Positions 48,345-57,788 of a DNA stretch of 64,000 nt are shown one piece after another. The notes beneath the pieces are model-generated. The model was not told where the DNA came from, searched no databases, and was given only the letters and a program-made list of their open reading frames with translations. A program made the position numbers and the translations under genes. Origin of the DNA: Bog-473 sp963766995 (lineage in GTDB: Bacteria > Actinomycetota > Acidimicrobiia > Acidimicrobiales > RAAP-2); assembly GCA_963766995.1 (NCBI GenBank), contig CAVYCE010000001.1, forward strand, positions 620,001-684,000, read 5' to 3'. Numbering within the stretch: the first letter of the stretch is position 1; every line of letters starts with the position of its first letter.

Positions 48345-49187
48345 CTATCTGTCCTGAGGTGCCCACTTGAAAGTGGCCAGTGCCACTATCAGTCCCCCCA
48401 CTCCCCAGGCTCCCGTGAGCAGAAGGTCTCCGGGGCTCCACGAACTTTGCCCGGTATGGCTGATGAATGGGGCCAGCAAGCTGAGCGAGAGGTGACGCAT
48501 CGGAAAGACGGCGGCAACGTGCTGCAACCAGTGGGGGATGATCACCCAGGGGATGAAAACGCCGGAGATGAAGAACAACGGCATGGTCACGCCCATCACT
48601 GTCGGTTGTGCCGACTGCACCGATGTGATCACTGAGGTCAGCGCAAACCCGATGCAGCAAAAGGTGATTGAACCGACCACAACTGACACGAGGAGCGACG
48701 GCACGCCATTGAGCGGTATCGACGCCCCAAAAGCCAGCCGGCCGATGGCCAGGAGCAAGCAAGCCGTCGATATCGACATCACCAGCACGGTGACCGCCCG
48801 GCCGATCAAGATGACCCAGGCTGGCTGCGGGGTGGCTTGTCGTCGCCGGAGCACCCCACTTTCACGACTGGTCACCAAGATGATGGCCATGCTCATGCAC
48901 GCAATGTCGACAATTCCAAACGTGGTGAGGTTGGCCACATAGTAGGTCGAGGCTCGCACTCGGTCGGCGTGGTATCCGAGCCAGCCATTGCCGAAGATGG
49001 CACAAAAGAGCAAGAGGAATCCCACTGGCATCGCCATGGTGAAGAACTGCGCCTGGCGATTGCGCACCGTCGACAACAGGTCGTACCTGATTTGGTGGCC
49101 CATGAGGTGAAACGCCCGCCGTACCCCTGACTGTTGCTGTGGGACGCGTGCTGAAACAGCGATCGGGTCAGCAGCCAGTGTGGTCAC
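48345..49187 (-). CDS. ABC-2 type transporter permease
   Basis: 280 residues with six hydrophobic segments typical of ABC-2 exporters of the drug/lipid type (for example FTMAMPVGFLLLFCAIFGNGWLG and GVTMPLFFISGVFIPWVIIPHWL). The GTG at 49187 overlaps the ATPase stop (GTGA), which fixes this start. Pairs with the ATPase to make an exporter; cargo unknown. Confidence 0.87.
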   Translation of the reverse strand: MTTLAADPIAVSARVPQQQSGVRRAFHLMGHQIRYDLLSTVRNRQAQFFTMAMPVGFLLLFCAIFGNGWLGYHADRVRASTYYVANLTTFGIVDIACMSMAIILVTSRESGVLRRRQATPQPAWVILIGRAVTVLVMSISTACLLLAIGRLAFGASIPLNGVPSLLVSVVVGSITFCCIGFALTSVITSVQSAQPTVMGVTMPLFFISGVFIPWVIIPHWLQHVAAVFPMRHLSLSLLAPFISHTGQSSWSPGDLLLTGAWGVGGLIVALATFKWAPQDR

Positions 49188-50137
49188 AGTGCTGTCCTTT
49201 CCGATGTCAGGGCCAAATACGTGTCTTCGAGACTCGGGGGTACCACTTCGAGATGTTCCAAACGGACATTGCTGCGTGTCGACCATTCCGCCAGTTCCGT
49301 CAGGTCCGCCATCGGATCCATGGAGAGGAACTCCACCCGGAGGCCGCTCAGGAATTGCAGTCGACCATCGAGCTTCGGACACGGCAGGTTGGATGCCGGC
49401 TCACTGCTGAAGGTGAAGTGGACAGTGCTCGGTTGGCGATCTCGACCGCCTAGTTGAGCGGGAGTCCCGGTGGCGACGATCCGACCGCTACTGATGACGG
49501 CAATCCGGTCAGCCAGGAACTCAGCCTCGTCCAGATAGTGCGTCGTCAGGAACACCGTTTTACCGATGGCTTTCAGACCGGCCACCGTCTCCCAGGCGGC
49601 GCGCCGAGCAGCGGGGTCAAACCCCGTGGTGGGTTCATCGAGAAAGAGGAGATCCGGATCTCCAACGAGGGCCAGCGCCACATCGAGGCGGCGCTGCTGG
49701 CCACCGGATAGACGACCGTTACGGGTGTGAGCCTGCGTCTCCAGCCCAGTAAGAGCTAGCACTTCCTCGGTGGATCGGGGGTGGGAGTAGAAGCCGGCAT
49801 ACAGCCGAATTGTCTCCTCCACACTGAGATCCGGTTCGGGCACCGATGACTGAAGCACCACACCCACCCGATCGCGCCAGGTGGCGCTGGCACGTTGCGG
49901 ATCGATGCCAAGTACCCGCACGTCCCCTCCCGATCGGATGGTGAACCCCTCCAGGATCTCCACCGTGGTGGTCTTGCCAGCACCGTTAGGTCCGAGGAAG
50001 GCAAAGATCTCGCCGCACTGCACCGAAAAGTCGATGCCCTGCACCACTTCGTGCTCGCCGTAATGCTTGCGAAGACCGCTGACCTCAATGGCCATGGGAG
50101 CCGTGGATGCTCGGTGATAGGACTCGCTCGTACTCAT
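49184..50137 (-). CDS. ABC transporter ATP-binding protein
   Basis: 317 residues. Walker A GPNGAGKTTT at about 46-55, signature LSGGQQRR near 145, Walker B LLFLDEPTTGFD near 165 and the switch His in LTTHYLDEAE are all present. A C-terminal region follows as in DrrA-type exporters. Transcribed divergently from the two-component genes, a common layout for antibiotic or envelope-stress export systems. Confidence 0.9.
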   Translation of the reverse strand: MSTSESYHRASTAPMAIEVSGLRKHYGEHEVVQGIDFSVQCGEIFAFLGPNGAGKTTTVEILEGFTIRSGGDVRVLGIDPQRASATWRDRVGVVLQSSVPEPDLSVEETIRLYAGFYSHPRSTEEVLALTGLETQAHTRNGRLSGGQQRRLDVALALVGDPDLLFLDEPTTGFDPAARRAAWETVAGLKAIGKTVFLTTHYLDEAEFLADRIAVISSGRIVATGTPAQLGGRDRQPSTVHFTFSSEPASNLPCPKLDGRLQFLSGLRVEFLSMDPMADLTELAEWSTRSNVRLEHLEVVPPSLEDTYLALTSERTAL

Positions 50138-50141
50138 ACTT

Positions 50142-50152
50142 CGTACGGTACG
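50142..50152. promoter_or_regulatory. Palindrome between the ABC exporter and the two-component genes
   Basis: CGTAC-G-GTACG lies 5 bases upstream of the ATPase ATG. It may be the site for the NarL-type regulator encoded divergently, or part of the core promoter. Confidence 0.4.
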
Positions 50153-50269
50153 GACGTAGCGCCTCGTGGGCATCGTGCGAGAAGTGGTTTCACCGCCTCC
50201 ACCCTGGGGAGGAGGTCAGTGCGACTCAGGTCCGATGCGAAGAGACTCCACTCCTCCTACCCTTGTGGG

Positions 50270-51457
50270 GTGAGGCTGTTCGAAGTCCAGGAGGAGATAT
50301 GGGACCCCGAGACGTCCCCGTGGACCGAGCGGGTACCTCAGGTCATCGGGATTTTCGTCTTAGGTGTGGCCATCGCTATCGCGGCGCAACAACGGCAATT
50401 CTCACACCCGAGCTTCGCTTTGGTTCTCCTTCTCGTCGGCATCTCCCCATGGGTAGTAGACCTCATCAAGTGGCCACCATTCGTCGGCCAGCACAGATTC
50501 CATCCCCTCACCTTCATTGCCTGGTCGGTCGCGGTGCTGGTCTCCATCACCTGGCTGTCTGCGGCGTATGGCACGTCATACGACTACTCGCCGTTCATCA
50601 TCGTTCTTCTCATCGGTGAGATCTCGGCCACGGCCGGACCACGCTTCGGCGCTGTCGTTGCCCTCTTCGCAACGGTCGACCTTGTCATCCTCACCAATGT
50701 CGAGCACTACACGGGCTTGATCATCTGGGCCTTCGCCTTCACCATCGCGTGGCTGGGCGGCTCCGCCTTCCGCCATCAAGTCATGATCGCCTTCGAATTG
50801 ACCCAGGCCCAGAGTGAGCTGGCACAGCGAGCCGCGGAAAACGAGCGTCACCGCCTGGCCCGCGATGTCCATGATCTGATCGCCCACTCATTAGCCGTGA
50901 CCATGCTGCAACTCAGCGGGGCCCGCCTGGCCCTCCAGGCCGGAGACACCGACGAAGCCATGGCTGCCCTGCAAGACGCAGAGGCAGCCGGTCGGGCCGC
51001 CATGTCTGAGATTCACCGAACTGTTGGACTCCTGGGCTCCAACGGCCAAGAGTCGACCGCTCCTCCGACTCCAAGTGCCGTGGACCTGCCCAGTCTGGTG
51101 AACAGCTTCCGGTCAGCCGGCCTGCCCTTGGACGTCGTCATGACAGGTCACCTTCATGCGGTGCCGCTGGCGGTCGGATTGGCCGCCTACCGCGTGGTGC
51201 AGGAGTCGCTCTCCAATGCCGTCAAACACGCACCGGGAGTGCCGGTGACTCTTCGTGTGGATGTTCTGGAGAGGAGCATCGTCGTAGAGGTCACCAACCC
51301 GATCGTGACGGGCACTGTGGCCTCAACTGGTGGCGGCAACGGTGTGCGGGGAATGGCCGAACGGGCTGAGCTCCTGGGTGGAACGGTGAATGCCCACAAC
51401 GGGGACGGCACCTGGAAGGTGCGCGCCACTATTCCATGGGAGACCGTGGCGGCATGA
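50270..51457 (+). CDS. Sensor histidine kinase (HisKA_3/NarL-type)
   Basis: About 395 residues from the GTG at 50270; the start is uncertain because no clear ribosome site is seen. Five or six membrane helices occupy about 20-165. They are followed by the phospho-acceptor His in ERHRLARDVHDLIAHSLAV and an ATP-binding domain ending GNGVRGMAERAELLGGTV. The DHp type matches DesK/LiaS-like kinases with NarL-type partners. The stop overlaps the regulator's ATG (ATGA). Confidence 0.87.
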   Translation: MRLFEVQEEIWDPETSPWTERVPQVIGIFVLGVAIAIAAQQRQFSHPSFALVLLLVGISPWVVDLIKWPPFVGQHRFHPLTFIAWSVAVLVSITWLSAAYGTSYDYSPFIIVLLIGEISATAGPRFGAVVALFATVDLVILTNVEHYTGLIIWAFAFTIAWLGGSAFRHQVMIAFELTQAQSELAQRAAENERHRLARDVHDLIAHSLAVTMLQLSGARLALQAGDTDEAMAALQDAEAAGRAAMSEIHRTVGLLGSNGQESTAPPTPSAVDLPSLVNSFRSAGLPLDVVMTGHLHAVPLAVGLAAYRVVQESLSNAVKHAPGVPVTLRVDVLERSIVVEVTNPIVTGTVASTGGGNGVRGMAERAELLGGTVNAHNGDGTWKVRATIPWETVAA

Positions 51458-52107
51458 TCCGCGTGCTTCTCGTCGATGATCAAGAACTCATTCGGACTGG
51501 ATTGCGCCGGATTCTCGGCTCGAGGGCTGGGTTCGAAGTGGTGGGCGAGTGCGCCGACGGTTCGGAAGTGGAAGAAGCGGTCAAACGACTCGGTCCCGAC
51601 GTCGTGATCATGGATGCACGTATGAAGGACGTCGGTGGCGCAGAAGCCACTCGCCGCCTTCGTGCCCGTCCGGGTACACCGCCTGTGCTCATTCTGACGA
51701 CTTTCGACGACGACGAGGTGCTGTCGGCCTCCTTGCGGGCGGGCGCGTCCGGATTTCAACTCAAGGATGCTCCCGGCGAGGACCTCATTCGGGCGGCACG
51801 CACTGTGGCCGAAGGCGGAGCCTGGCTGGACCCCACCGTGACCGCACGCGTGCTCACCGCCTACCGAAGCTCGGTGACGACGAGACCGTCGGCGGTCCGG
51901 GTCGACGTCTTGAGTGAGCGCGAGCGCGAGGTGTTGGAGCACATTGGTCGCGGTCTCTCGAACACCGAGATCGCCGAGCAGCTCCACATTTCAGAGGTGA
52001 CAGTGAAGAGCCACATCGGACATATCTTCACCAAGTTGGACTTGCGGGATCGGGCCGCGGCCATCGTCTACGCATTCGACAATGGCATCGTGGAGCCACA
52101 GGAATAG
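51454..52107 (+). CDS. NarL/LuxR family response regulator
   Basis: 217 residues. The receiver begins MIRVLLVDDQELIRTG, has the phospho-acceptor Asp in VVIMDARMKDVGG near residue 54 and the conserved Lys in QLKDAPGEDL. The GerE helix-turn-helix is at about 150-212 (LSEREREVLEHIGRGLSNTEIAEQL). ATG 51454 overlaps the kinase stop. Likely controls the divergent ABC exporter. Confidence 0.94.
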   Translation: MIRVLLVDDQELIRTGLRRILGSRAGFEVVGECADGSEVEEAVKRLGPDVVIMDARMKDVGGAEATRRLRARPGTPPVLILTTFDDDEVLSASLRAGASGFQLKDAPGEDLIRAARTVAEGGAWLDPTVTARVLTAYRSSVTTRPSAVRVDVLSEREREVLEHIGRGLSNTEIAEQLHISEVTVKSHIGHIFTKLDLRDRAAAIVYAFDNGIVEPQE

Positions 52108-52123
52108 CGCTCCGTTGCGCCAA

Positions 52124-53896
52124 CTACGGCGTGGCCATCCCAGCTCCGAGCAGTGCCGGCAGGGCGGTCGCTCTCATCCGGGCCAAGACGCGATCCGTCA
52201 CTGGCGTCACGTCAGGGTGGATGCCGCCGTTGGCCTCGGTCGTCGCTTTCCATGCCGCCGTCCGCAGCTCGAAGGTGGCAGCGTCACCGAGCTGCACGCA
52301 GTCGAGACCGTCGGTGTTGAGGTCAACCACAATCGTGTCGCCTTCTTCAACCATGGCGATCGGTCCCCCGAGGAACGCTTCGGGTGCGACGTGGCCGATC
52401 ACCAGCCCGACCGAACCTCCCGAGAAACGCGCATCGGTCATGAGGGCGATCGTGATGTGTCGCTGGCGGCAGAGTGCCGTAATCCGAGACGTTGGATCGA
52501 GCAGCTCGGGCATACCTGGCGCGCCACGGGGACCCTCGTAGCGGATCACCACCATGTCGCCATCCGTGAAGCTGTCCGGGTCACTGTCCAGTGCCTCAAT
52601 GAGCGACCGCTCGCCCTTGAACACACGGGCTCGCCCGGTGAATACGCCGTCCTTCACTCCGCCCTCGACGCCGGCCACCTTGAGGATGGCGCCGCCGTCC
52701 GGGGCCAGATTGCCACTGAGGAGTCGAAGGCCACCGGTGTCCTTGAACGGCATGTCGACCGCGTAGATCACATCTCCATCGGGTGCCGGCGGACCGAGTC
52801 GCTGCACTTGCTCGGCCAGGGTCTCACCCGTGCACGTGATGGGGCTTCCGTCGAGGTACCCGGCCTTGAGCAGTTCGGCCACGATCACCTGTAGGCCGCC
52901 CTTGGCGTCAACATCGACCATGGAGTAATCACCGAAGGGCCGCATGTTCACCAGCACGGGCAAACGGCGCGCCAGCTGATTGAACTCTTCCTGGCTGATC
53001 ACGTCTTTCCACAAATCAATTCCGGCGGCACGGGCGATCTCCACACTGTGGAGGAGCACGTTGGTCGAACCGCCCATGGCGGTGGCCACGGTCAGAGCGT
53101 TGCGTAGCGATGCCGGAGTGACGATGTCGCGGGGCCGGATGCCCTTCTCTGTCATAGTGAGCAGGCAATCGACCATCTGGTCAGGGAACTCGTTCAAGCG
53201 CCGCGGATCATCAGACGGCGGCGCCACCATGTGCAGCGGTTCAAGACCGAGCACGGCAATGAACGTCTGCATGGTGTTGTAGGTGAACATGCCCCCGCAG
53301 CTGCCCTGTCCCGGGCAGGCATGCAAGGCGTAGCGGGCTCGCACATCGTCGGGTTGATCAGCCATTTGGAATGCCGAGACAAGGTCGATGGGATTGCCCG
53401 TCGCCGGGTCGATACCGGGCTTGATCGGACCGTCGGAAAGGATCACGGCAGGCGTGTTGTTCTCCAGCACGGCAGCCACCGTCCCGACCGGTGGCTTGTC
53501 GCATGCGACCACGGCGACCAACCCGGCCACACCGTTGGCGGCCAGGTGCACGTCGGCCACATCGTGCACGATCTCGCGGCCAATCAGGGAGAACCTCATC
53601 TGCGGGGTGCCGTTGAGCTGGCCGTCGGACACGCCCAGAGTGAAGACCGGCGGGATGAGTCGAACGGCCAGGTTGTCTTGGGCGATGCGACGAGACAGGC
53701 AGGCCTGAATGGCCTGCACCTTCTGAGGGACGCCCAAGTAGCACTGGCTGTCTCCGAGATTCCCGATCACCGCCCACACCGGGTCGTGGATCTTCTGAAC
53801 GTCCTCGCCGAGGAAGTTCGCCGTGCCCACCCGCTGCACGTCGCGCCCTGGGTTCAAGGACACGAAGGTGGACGAGGGCTCAGATTGATCTGACAC
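52124..53896 (-). CDS. ilvD: IlvD/Edd family dehydratase, probable dihydroxy-acid dehydratase
   Basis: 590 residues. Fe-S Cys motifs are visible as ACDKPPVG and HACPGQGSCGGMFTYNTMQ, followed by AMGGSTNVLLHSVEIAR and the C-terminal RFSGGSVGLVIGHVAPEA. It would dehydrate 2,3-dihydroxy acids to 2-oxo acids, the step after IlvC. The N-terminus and CDKPPVG (not the usual CDKxxPG) are divergent, so a sugar-acid dehydratase of the same family is possible; location among BCAA genes favours IlvD. Confidence 0.78.
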   Translation of the reverse strand: MSDQSEPSSTFVSLNPGRDVQRVGTANFLGEDVQKIHDPVWAVIGNLGDSQCYLGVPQKVQAIQACLSRRIAQDNLAVRLIPPVFTLGVSDGQLNGTPQMRFSLIGREIVHDVADVHLAANGVAGLVAVVACDKPPVGTVAAVLENNTPAVILSDGPIKPGIDPATGNPIDLVSAFQMADQPDDVRARYALHACPGQGSCGGMFTYNTMQTFIAVLGLEPLHMVAPPSDDPRRLNEFPDQMVDCLLTMTEKGIRPRDIVTPASLRNALTVATAMGGSTNVLLHSVEIARAAGIDLWKDVISQEEFNQLARRLPVLVNMRPFGDYSMVDVDAKGGLQVIVAELLKAGYLDGSPITCTGETLAEQVQRLGPPAPDGDVIYAVDMPFKDTGGLRLLSGNLAPDGGAILKVAGVEGGVKDGVFTGRARVFKGERSLIEALDSDPDSFTDGDMVVIRYEGPRGAPGMPELLDPTSRITALCRQRHITIALMTDARFSGGSVGLVIGHVAPEAFLGGPIAMVEEGDTIVVDLNTDGLDCVQLGDAATFELRTAAWKATTEANGGIHPDVTPVTDRVLARMRATALPALLGAGMATP

Positions 53897-54076
53897 GGAA
53901 CCAAACTAGTGGCCGGGATCAACCAGGCCTGTAGATCCACACCCTGGTCATCCGCCTGGCCAGTCACTCCTCAGGCTGGTTGCATGGGCAACGCGACAGA
54001 CGTTGCGGACCGAACCTTCAGGCAGTTCTTACGCCTCACCTAGCGGGCACACAGACGGAGTTCATACGCTAGAGGG

Positions 54077-55279
54077 ATGACCTTTGGGCCAGTGGGGACA
54101 GAAACGCCAGGTTCGGTGCGTGAAAACGTGCACATCTCGCACCGCGGACGCGTCTACGAAATCGGACGGGGTCCCGGCTTTTGTGCCATCTGGACCTTCG
54201 GGACTCCGGACTTGCAGCCGGCTGAATGGTGGCCCGAAACGTCTGAAGGATGGGCATCCGCCTGGGCCAGATTCGTCTCCCTCGAAGGTCCCGAAAACGT
54301 CGTCCCGGTGGCCCCAGCGCCGCCGCCGTACGTCTCGATTCCGGCGTCTCCGGCTTTCGAGGTCGATACAACTACCAAGGGGCGAACAAAAGTGGCTGCA
54401 GCCCTGCTGTTGTCGGGCGTCGTCCTCGGACTGATCTCGTTGTTCCCCAGCTACCTCGCGGGCAAGAGCCTGGCCAGTCAGGCCGATCAGTTCGTGCCGC
54501 ATCTTTTCTACTTCTTGGCCTGGGGTACGAGCGCGGCGCTCCTCCTCACTCGGGGCAGTCCTTCCAGTATCCGGGTGGGGGCGTTTGCCGCCGCCGGAAC
54601 CAGCTTTGTCACCTTCGGCTACTTCTTTACCGATGTTGGCGGGGTCATCGACAGCGGCACCCACGTCATCGGGGCTGGCCTGGTACTCGGACTCTTGGGC
54701 TGGATTGCCTGCGTGGCCGGTTCAGTAGTGGCGTTCCGCCTTCGCCCGCATGGCGGTCCGGCCAAACCAACTCGTCGCGACATCGGGTCCATCCTGACGG
54801 TGGTCGTCCCTGCAGTCGGCGCGGTCATCACCTTCGCACCAGCCTGGGATCACTTCACGCTGTCCACCGCGTCCGGGGCAGCGCAGTCGATCAACGTAGG
54901 CAATGCCTTCTCGAACCCCGCCGCCTTGATTGCGGGCAACGTCATCGTCATGGTGGCGCTCGTCGCCGTCATCGCCGTGGTGGCCTTGTGGCGTCCGGTC
55001 TTCCTCGGAGGCGCCCTGCTCGCTGGCGCCATTATCCCCATGGCCGCTCAGGCCGTCTCGGCCCTCATCCAACTCGGCGAAACCACCCCTGGACAGTTCG
55101 GTATATCGGCCGCCCAGGCCTCACGGGCGGGACTGACCATCAATGCCGGACTGACACTGGACTATTGGTTCTATTTCGCCTTCATCGTGGCGCTCATCGC
55201 CGGTTGCATCCAGATGTTCTTCGTGTCGCGTGAGCCGCTGTTGTCACCTCTTCCATCAGTGACCCCCGCCTTTAGCTGA
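54077..55279 (+). CDS. Multi-pass membrane protein of unknown function
   Basis: 400 residues. A soluble N-terminal part (about 1-105) has ISHRGRVYEIGRGPGFCAIWTFGTPDLQPAEWWPETSEGW, a Trp-rich pattern of unclear class. About eight hydrophobic segments follow. No transport or enzyme motif is recognised. Convergent with the esterase gene to the right, with a 28-bp gap. Confidence 0.6.
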   Translation: MTFGPVGTETPGSVRENVHISHRGRVYEIGRGPGFCAIWTFGTPDLQPAEWWPETSEGWASAWARFVSLEGPENVVPVAPAPPPYVSIPASPAFEVDTTTKGRTKVAAALLLSGVVLGLISLFPSYLAGKSLASQADQFVPHLFYFLAWGTSAALLLTRGSPSSIRVGAFAAAGTSFVTFGYFFTDVGGVIDSGTHVIGAGLVLGLLGWIACVAGSVVAFRLRPHGGPAKPTRRDIGSILTVVVPAVGAVITFAPAWDHFTLSTASGAAQSINVGNAFSNPAALIAGNVIVMVALVAVIAVVALWRPVFLGGALLAGAIIPMAAQAVSALIQLGETTPGQFGISAAQASRAGLTINAGLTLDYWFYFAFIVALIAGCIQMFFVSREPLLSPLPSVTPAFS

Positions 55280-55307
55280 GGCCGCCAACCGCCTCATACG
55301 CCTCGAA

Positions 55308-56300
55308 CTATCGCCTTTTGCTGCTGACTTTGGGTTGCGCGGCAAAGTACGTGGCCACGGCCTGGCGGAACCAGCGATTCCGGAACTGCACTACCTCGCC
55401 GCTGATTCGAGCTTTGGGCACGAAGGCTTCCCAGCCGTGGTAGCAGCCGGGGAAGATTTTGAACTCCACCGGCACGCCAGCGGCCCGGAGCCTTTCGACA
55501 TAGTCGACGGTCTCGTCGTGGAATGTGTCGAGATCGCCGACGTAGGTCAACGTCGGAGGAAGGCCGCTGAAATCGTTAGCTCGGGACGGCGCGGCATAGG
55601 CCGGGACGTCTTCGGTGCCGTAGAGGGCGCCGAGATAGATCTTCCAGGCCGACACGTTGGTCACGGCATCCCAGACCGGCACGTTGTTCTCTCGGGCCGA
55701 TTCGGTGATCGATCGATCGTCGATCATCGGGAACAGCGGCATCTGAAAGGCCACCGCTACTTCGCCCTTGTCCCGGGCGTACAGGGTGACCGCAGCAGTC
55801 AAGCCTCCACCGGCACTGCCACCGCACACCGCGAGTTGGTCGTCGCGCACGCCCAGCCGGCCGGCGTTATCCCGCAGCCACAACAATGCGGCGTAGCAGT
55901 CGTCGAGTGCGGCCGGATAAGGCACTTCAAGGCTGAGCCGGTAGTCCGGCGCCACCACCACGCCGTCACACTGTTCGATCAGCTGACCAAATAATTTCAT
56001 CTCCCCTTCGGGGTTGCCAAAGGCGTAGCCGCCGCCGTGGATCCACAGCACACCCGGCACGTTCTCCTGGGGCACCAACGGCTTGGCCACCACGAGACGC
56101 AGGCGGGAGCCATCAGCCCGGGTGATCCATTCCTCCGTGATCTCAACGTGTTTCGGCGTCTTCGGCTTGACCACTCGAGCCAGCGCATCTTGGACTCGAC
56201 CCATCCTGCGCATGCCGTTCTCGCTCATGTTGGACGAGAGCGAGAGCAGCTTGGCCCGCCGACGCAGGTCCTTGTCGATCATGTCGGGGGTCACCCTCAT
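55308..56300 (-). CDS. Alpha/beta hydrolase, hormone-sensitive-lipase type (esterase)
   Basis: 330 residues. The oxyanion motif HGGGYAFG is at about 90-97, the nucleophile Ser is in CGGSAGGGL near 170, and Asp and His are in GDLDTFHDE and FPGCYHGWE. This is the HSL/family IV esterase plan. It hydrolyses short-chain esters; the N-terminal cap of about 60 residues is helical. Downstream of gatB on the same strand. Confidence 0.88.
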   Translation of the reverse strand: MRVTPDMIDKDLRRRAKLLSLSSNMSENGMRRMGRVQDALARVVKPKTPKHVEITEEWITRADGSRLRLVVAKPLVPQENVPGVLWIHGGGYAFGNPEGEMKLFGQLIEQCDGVVVAPDYRLSLEVPYPAALDDCYAALLWLRDNAGRLGVRDDQLAVCGGSAGGGLTAAVTLYARDKGEVAVAFQMPLFPMIDDRSITESARENNVPVWDAVTNVSAWKIYLGALYGTEDVPAYAAPSRANDFSGLPPTLTYVGDLDTFHDETVDYVERLRAAGVPVEFKIFPGCYHGWEAFVPKARISGEVVQFRNRWFRQAVATYFAAQPKVSSKRR

Positions 56301-56354
56301 TAGAAGCTCCTCTGGCCGTCGAACGCTGATGGAGAGTTACTGGTCACGCAGAAG

Positions 56355-57788
56355 CTATTGGCTACGCAGCCGGCGCAGCTCGGCGGCCACTTCCTTGCCG
56401 TTGGCTTGACCTTTGGTGGCCTTCATGACCTCGCCGGTGAACATGCCCATGAGCTTGTCGTCGCCGTCCTTGAAACGGGACCACTCGTCAGGGTGTGCCG
56501 CCACTACCTCGCCCACGAAAGTGGCCAAGGTGTCGGCGCCCAGGGCTTCAAATCCCATCTCCTGGGCGATGGCCACTGGGTCGCCTCCGCCTTCCATGAG
56601 TGCGGCCAAGACTGCCTTGGATTGGGTGGCCGAAAGCTTTCCGCCCGACTCCATGGCAACGAGGGTGGCGAACGCATCGGCCGCGAGCGGGGTGCCGGTG
56701 GAGCCGGCGGCGGCCACTTCGTTGGCCGCTCGAGCTAATGACAGAGACGCCGGCGCTCCAGCGACTACCGCCGCAGTCACCAGGGCGTCGAGTCCGAGGT
56801 CAACCACGGCCCGGATTTGATCGGATTCGGCGTCACTGGGCGATCCACCAAGTGCCGCGACTAGTCCGGCCCTCCGGTCGGCCGGCATGGGACCCATGCC
56901 GGCGCGCACCCGTTCCTGCCAGGCCTCATCGGGCGCCAGGGGCACCAAGTCGGGCTCGGGGAAGTAGCGATAGTCGTTGGCCTCTTCCTTGGAGCGCATG
57001 GAATCGGTGCGGCCAGCCGCCTCGTCCCAGTGCCGAGTCTCCTGCGTCACCCTGTCACCGCTCTCGAGCAGTGCGATCTGGCGGGCCATTTCGTAGTCAA
57101 TGGCGCGGCCCAGTGAACGCAGCGAGTTCAGGTTCTTGATTTCACAACGCGTGCCGAATGCCTCGGTGCCGACCGGCCGGACCGACACATTGGCATCCAC
57201 CCGCATGGAACCTTCCTCCATCCGGCCGTCGGACGCGCCGGTGGCCACCAAAATGCCGCGCAATTCGGACGCGTAGGCCCGAGCTTGGGCCGCAGTGCGG
57301 ATGTCGGGTTCGCTCACGATCTCGACCAGCGGAACGCCCGAGCGGTTGTAATCAACCAAGGCGTGGTGGGCCGAGTTGATGCGACCACCCTGGCCGACGT
57401 GAGTCAGCTTGCCGGTGTCCTCTTCCATGTGCGCCCGCGTCACGCCGACGCGAAAGCCGTCGGGCAGTTCCAGCCAGCCGTCGGCGTTGATCGGCTTGTC
57501 GTACTGGCTGATCTGGTAGTCCTTGGCCTGGTCCGGGTAGAAGTAGTTCTTCCGCGAGAAGGTGGACGGCAGGATCTGGCAGTGCAGTGCCGTCCCGATG
57601 CGCATGGCCAGCTCTACCGCGTGGGCATTGATCACCGGCAAGGAACCAGGCAGCCCGAGGCACACGGGGCAAATGTTCGTATTGGGCTCGTCCCCGAAGG
57701 CATTGCGACAGCCACAGAACAGCTTGGTCACGGTGGCCAGCTCGCAGTGAACTTCGAGGCCGATGACCATCTCCCACTCGGTACTCAT
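56355..57788 (-). CDS. gatB: Aspartyl/glutamyl-tRNA amidotransferase subunit B
   Basis: 477 residues. MVIGLEVHCEL near the start and the zinc site CGC/CPVC (FCGCRNAFG...NICPVCLGLPG) are diagnostic, and a C-terminal tRNA-binding YqeY-like helical domain is present. The subunit activates the mis-acylated Glu-tRNA(Gln) or Asp-tRNA(Asn). Overlaps gatA by 4 bases. Confidence 0.95.
   Translation of the reverse strand: MSTEWEMVIGLEVHCELATVTKLFCGCRNAFGDEPNTNICPVCLGLPGSLPVINAHAVELAMRIGTALHCQILPSTFSRKNYFYPDQAKDYQISQYDKPINADGWLELPDGFRVGVTRAHMEEDTGKLTHVGQGGRINSAHHALVDYNRSGVPLVEIVSEPDIRTAAQARAYASELRGILVATGASDGRMEEGSMRVDANVSVRPVGTEAFGTRCEIKNLNSLRSLGRAIDYEMARQIALLESGDRVTQETRHWDEAAGRTDSMRSKEEANDYRYFPEPDLVPLAPDEAWQERVRAGMGPMPADRRAGLVAALGGSPSDAESDQIRAVVDLGLDALVTAAVVAGAPASLSLARAANEVAAAGSTGTPLAADAFATLVAMESGGKLSATQSKAVLAALMEGGGDPVAIAQEMGFEALGADTLATFVGEVVAAHPDEWSRFKDGDDKLMGMFTGEVMKATKGQANGKEVAAELRRLRSQ

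Noticed and set aside
49895..50269. Upstream in-frame extension of the histidine kinase
   Set aside because: It overlaps the divergent ABC ATPase gene and shows no kinase or membrane features before about 50270.
53897..54076. Attenuator or leader before ilvD
   Set aside because: No short ORF with branched-chain codons followed by hairpin and T-run could be found in this 180-bp gap.
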